Shown here piece after piece: positions 4,959 to 5,246 of a stretch of 5,246 nucleotides of DNA. The notes beneath the pieces are model-generated. The model was not told the DNA's origin. It worked only from the letters and a program-made list of their open reading frames with translations, and did no database searches. Position numbers and translations under genes: made by a program. Source of the stretch: Spirochaetaceae bacterium (GTDB lineage Bacteria > Spirochaetota > Spirochaetia > Treponematales > Breznakiellaceae); assembly GCA_031258335.1 (NCBI GenBank), contig JAIRMY010000222.1, positions 1 to 5,246 on the forward strand, in the 5' to 3' direction. The first letter of the stretch is position 1. The number at the start of each line of letters is the position of its first letter.

Positions 4959-5246
4959 TGGCTTATTTACCGGAGGAGGCCGTCTGGGTAGAAGGCATAA
5001 GACGGCTTGAAACTACCGACCGCGCCATAGGGGGCGAGGGCGGCGTAATGAATCAACAGGGCGGCGAACTGGCAAACCGGACGGCTTACCTGCGGGAGCG
5101 TCTTGACGGCTTGCCGGAAATACCCACCTCCCTACAAACGACGGACCCGCCCACGTATCACGTGGTGCGTGTCGATGTCGCCGAAGGCGGAAGCGGGTAC
5201 GCTTTGGACGACCTTGTAAAAGCCGGAAGCGAAAACGTAGACCTTA
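4958..5246 (+). CDS. Tail-fibre-like protein, N-terminal part (3'-truncated)
   Basis: The frame from ATG 4958 stays open to the right edge, giving 96 residues plus one base. The N-terminus reads MAYLPEEAVWVEGIRRLE, then DRAIGGEGG (21-29), N32 and ELANRTAYLRERL (37-49). The pattern of an acidic residue, a GG-x-GG stretch, an asparagine and LANRT-x-YL is one I associate with the start of phage tail fibre and tail-collar proteins, the part that attaches to the baseplate. A proline and threonine-rich linker (52-66) and a segment with V-R-V-D and a GGSG turn (70-80) follow. By location it would be the receptor-binding fibre docking on gpI. The receptor-binding C-terminus is outside the window, so its specificity cannot be judged. 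The start overlaps the preceding stop by one base and has AGGAGG. Confidence 0.82.
   Translation, partial: MAYLPEEAVWVEGIRRLETTDRAIGGEGGVMNQQGGELANRTAYLRERLDGLPEIPTSLQTTDPPTYHVVRVDVAEGGSGYALDDLVKAGSENVDL

Overview
The window is a compact, single-strand (+) block of contractile-tail genes from a P2/Mu-type myophage, prophage or phage tail-like particle. Nine genes lie head to tail and almost fill it. No gene is supported on the minus strand, and no RNA gene, CRISPR array, IS element or att site was seen. No gene-free stretch exceeds 36 bases.

Layout: (1) 1-661, 3' part of a gpD-like hub protein, cut by the left edge; (2) 672-1295, gpV-like spike; (3) 1304-1624, PAAR tip protein; (4) 1627-2022, gpU-like protein starting at TTG; (5) 2022-2336, gpW/gp25-like wedge protein; (6) 2326-3567, gpJ-like wedge protein; (7) 3567-4448, gpI-like protein with a long repeat-bearing C-terminal extension; (8) 4485-4958, a 157-residue protein of unknown function; (9) 4958 to the right edge, N-terminus of a tail-fibre-like protein. 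Genes 1-7 are separated by 10 bases or fewer, or overlap, so they read as one translationally coupled operon. The only real gap (4449-4484, 31 of 36 bases A/T) sits where the baseplate core gives way to the probable host-recognition module, and a 9-bp inverted repeat spans the stop codon just before it.

How the parts fit, by family knowledge: gpD is the hub carrying the gpV spike, PAAR sharpens and caps the spike, and gpW, gpJ and gpI form the wedges around the hub. The tail fibre attaches at the wedge periphery through gpI. GpU proteins act in tail tube completion.

Organism: base composition is near balanced, Shine-Dalgarno sequences are strong (AGGAGG) and one start is TTG. The set resembles tail modules I associate with anaerobic Firmicutes and spirochaetes (Treponema-like), but this is a low-confidence impression. 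The window cannot decide between phage, tailocin and other contractile injection device, because no capsid, sheath, tape-measure, lysis or effector gene is visible. Most of the content is recognisable. The least explained parts are the 157-residue protein, the gpI C-terminal repeats and an apparent insertion in gpJ.
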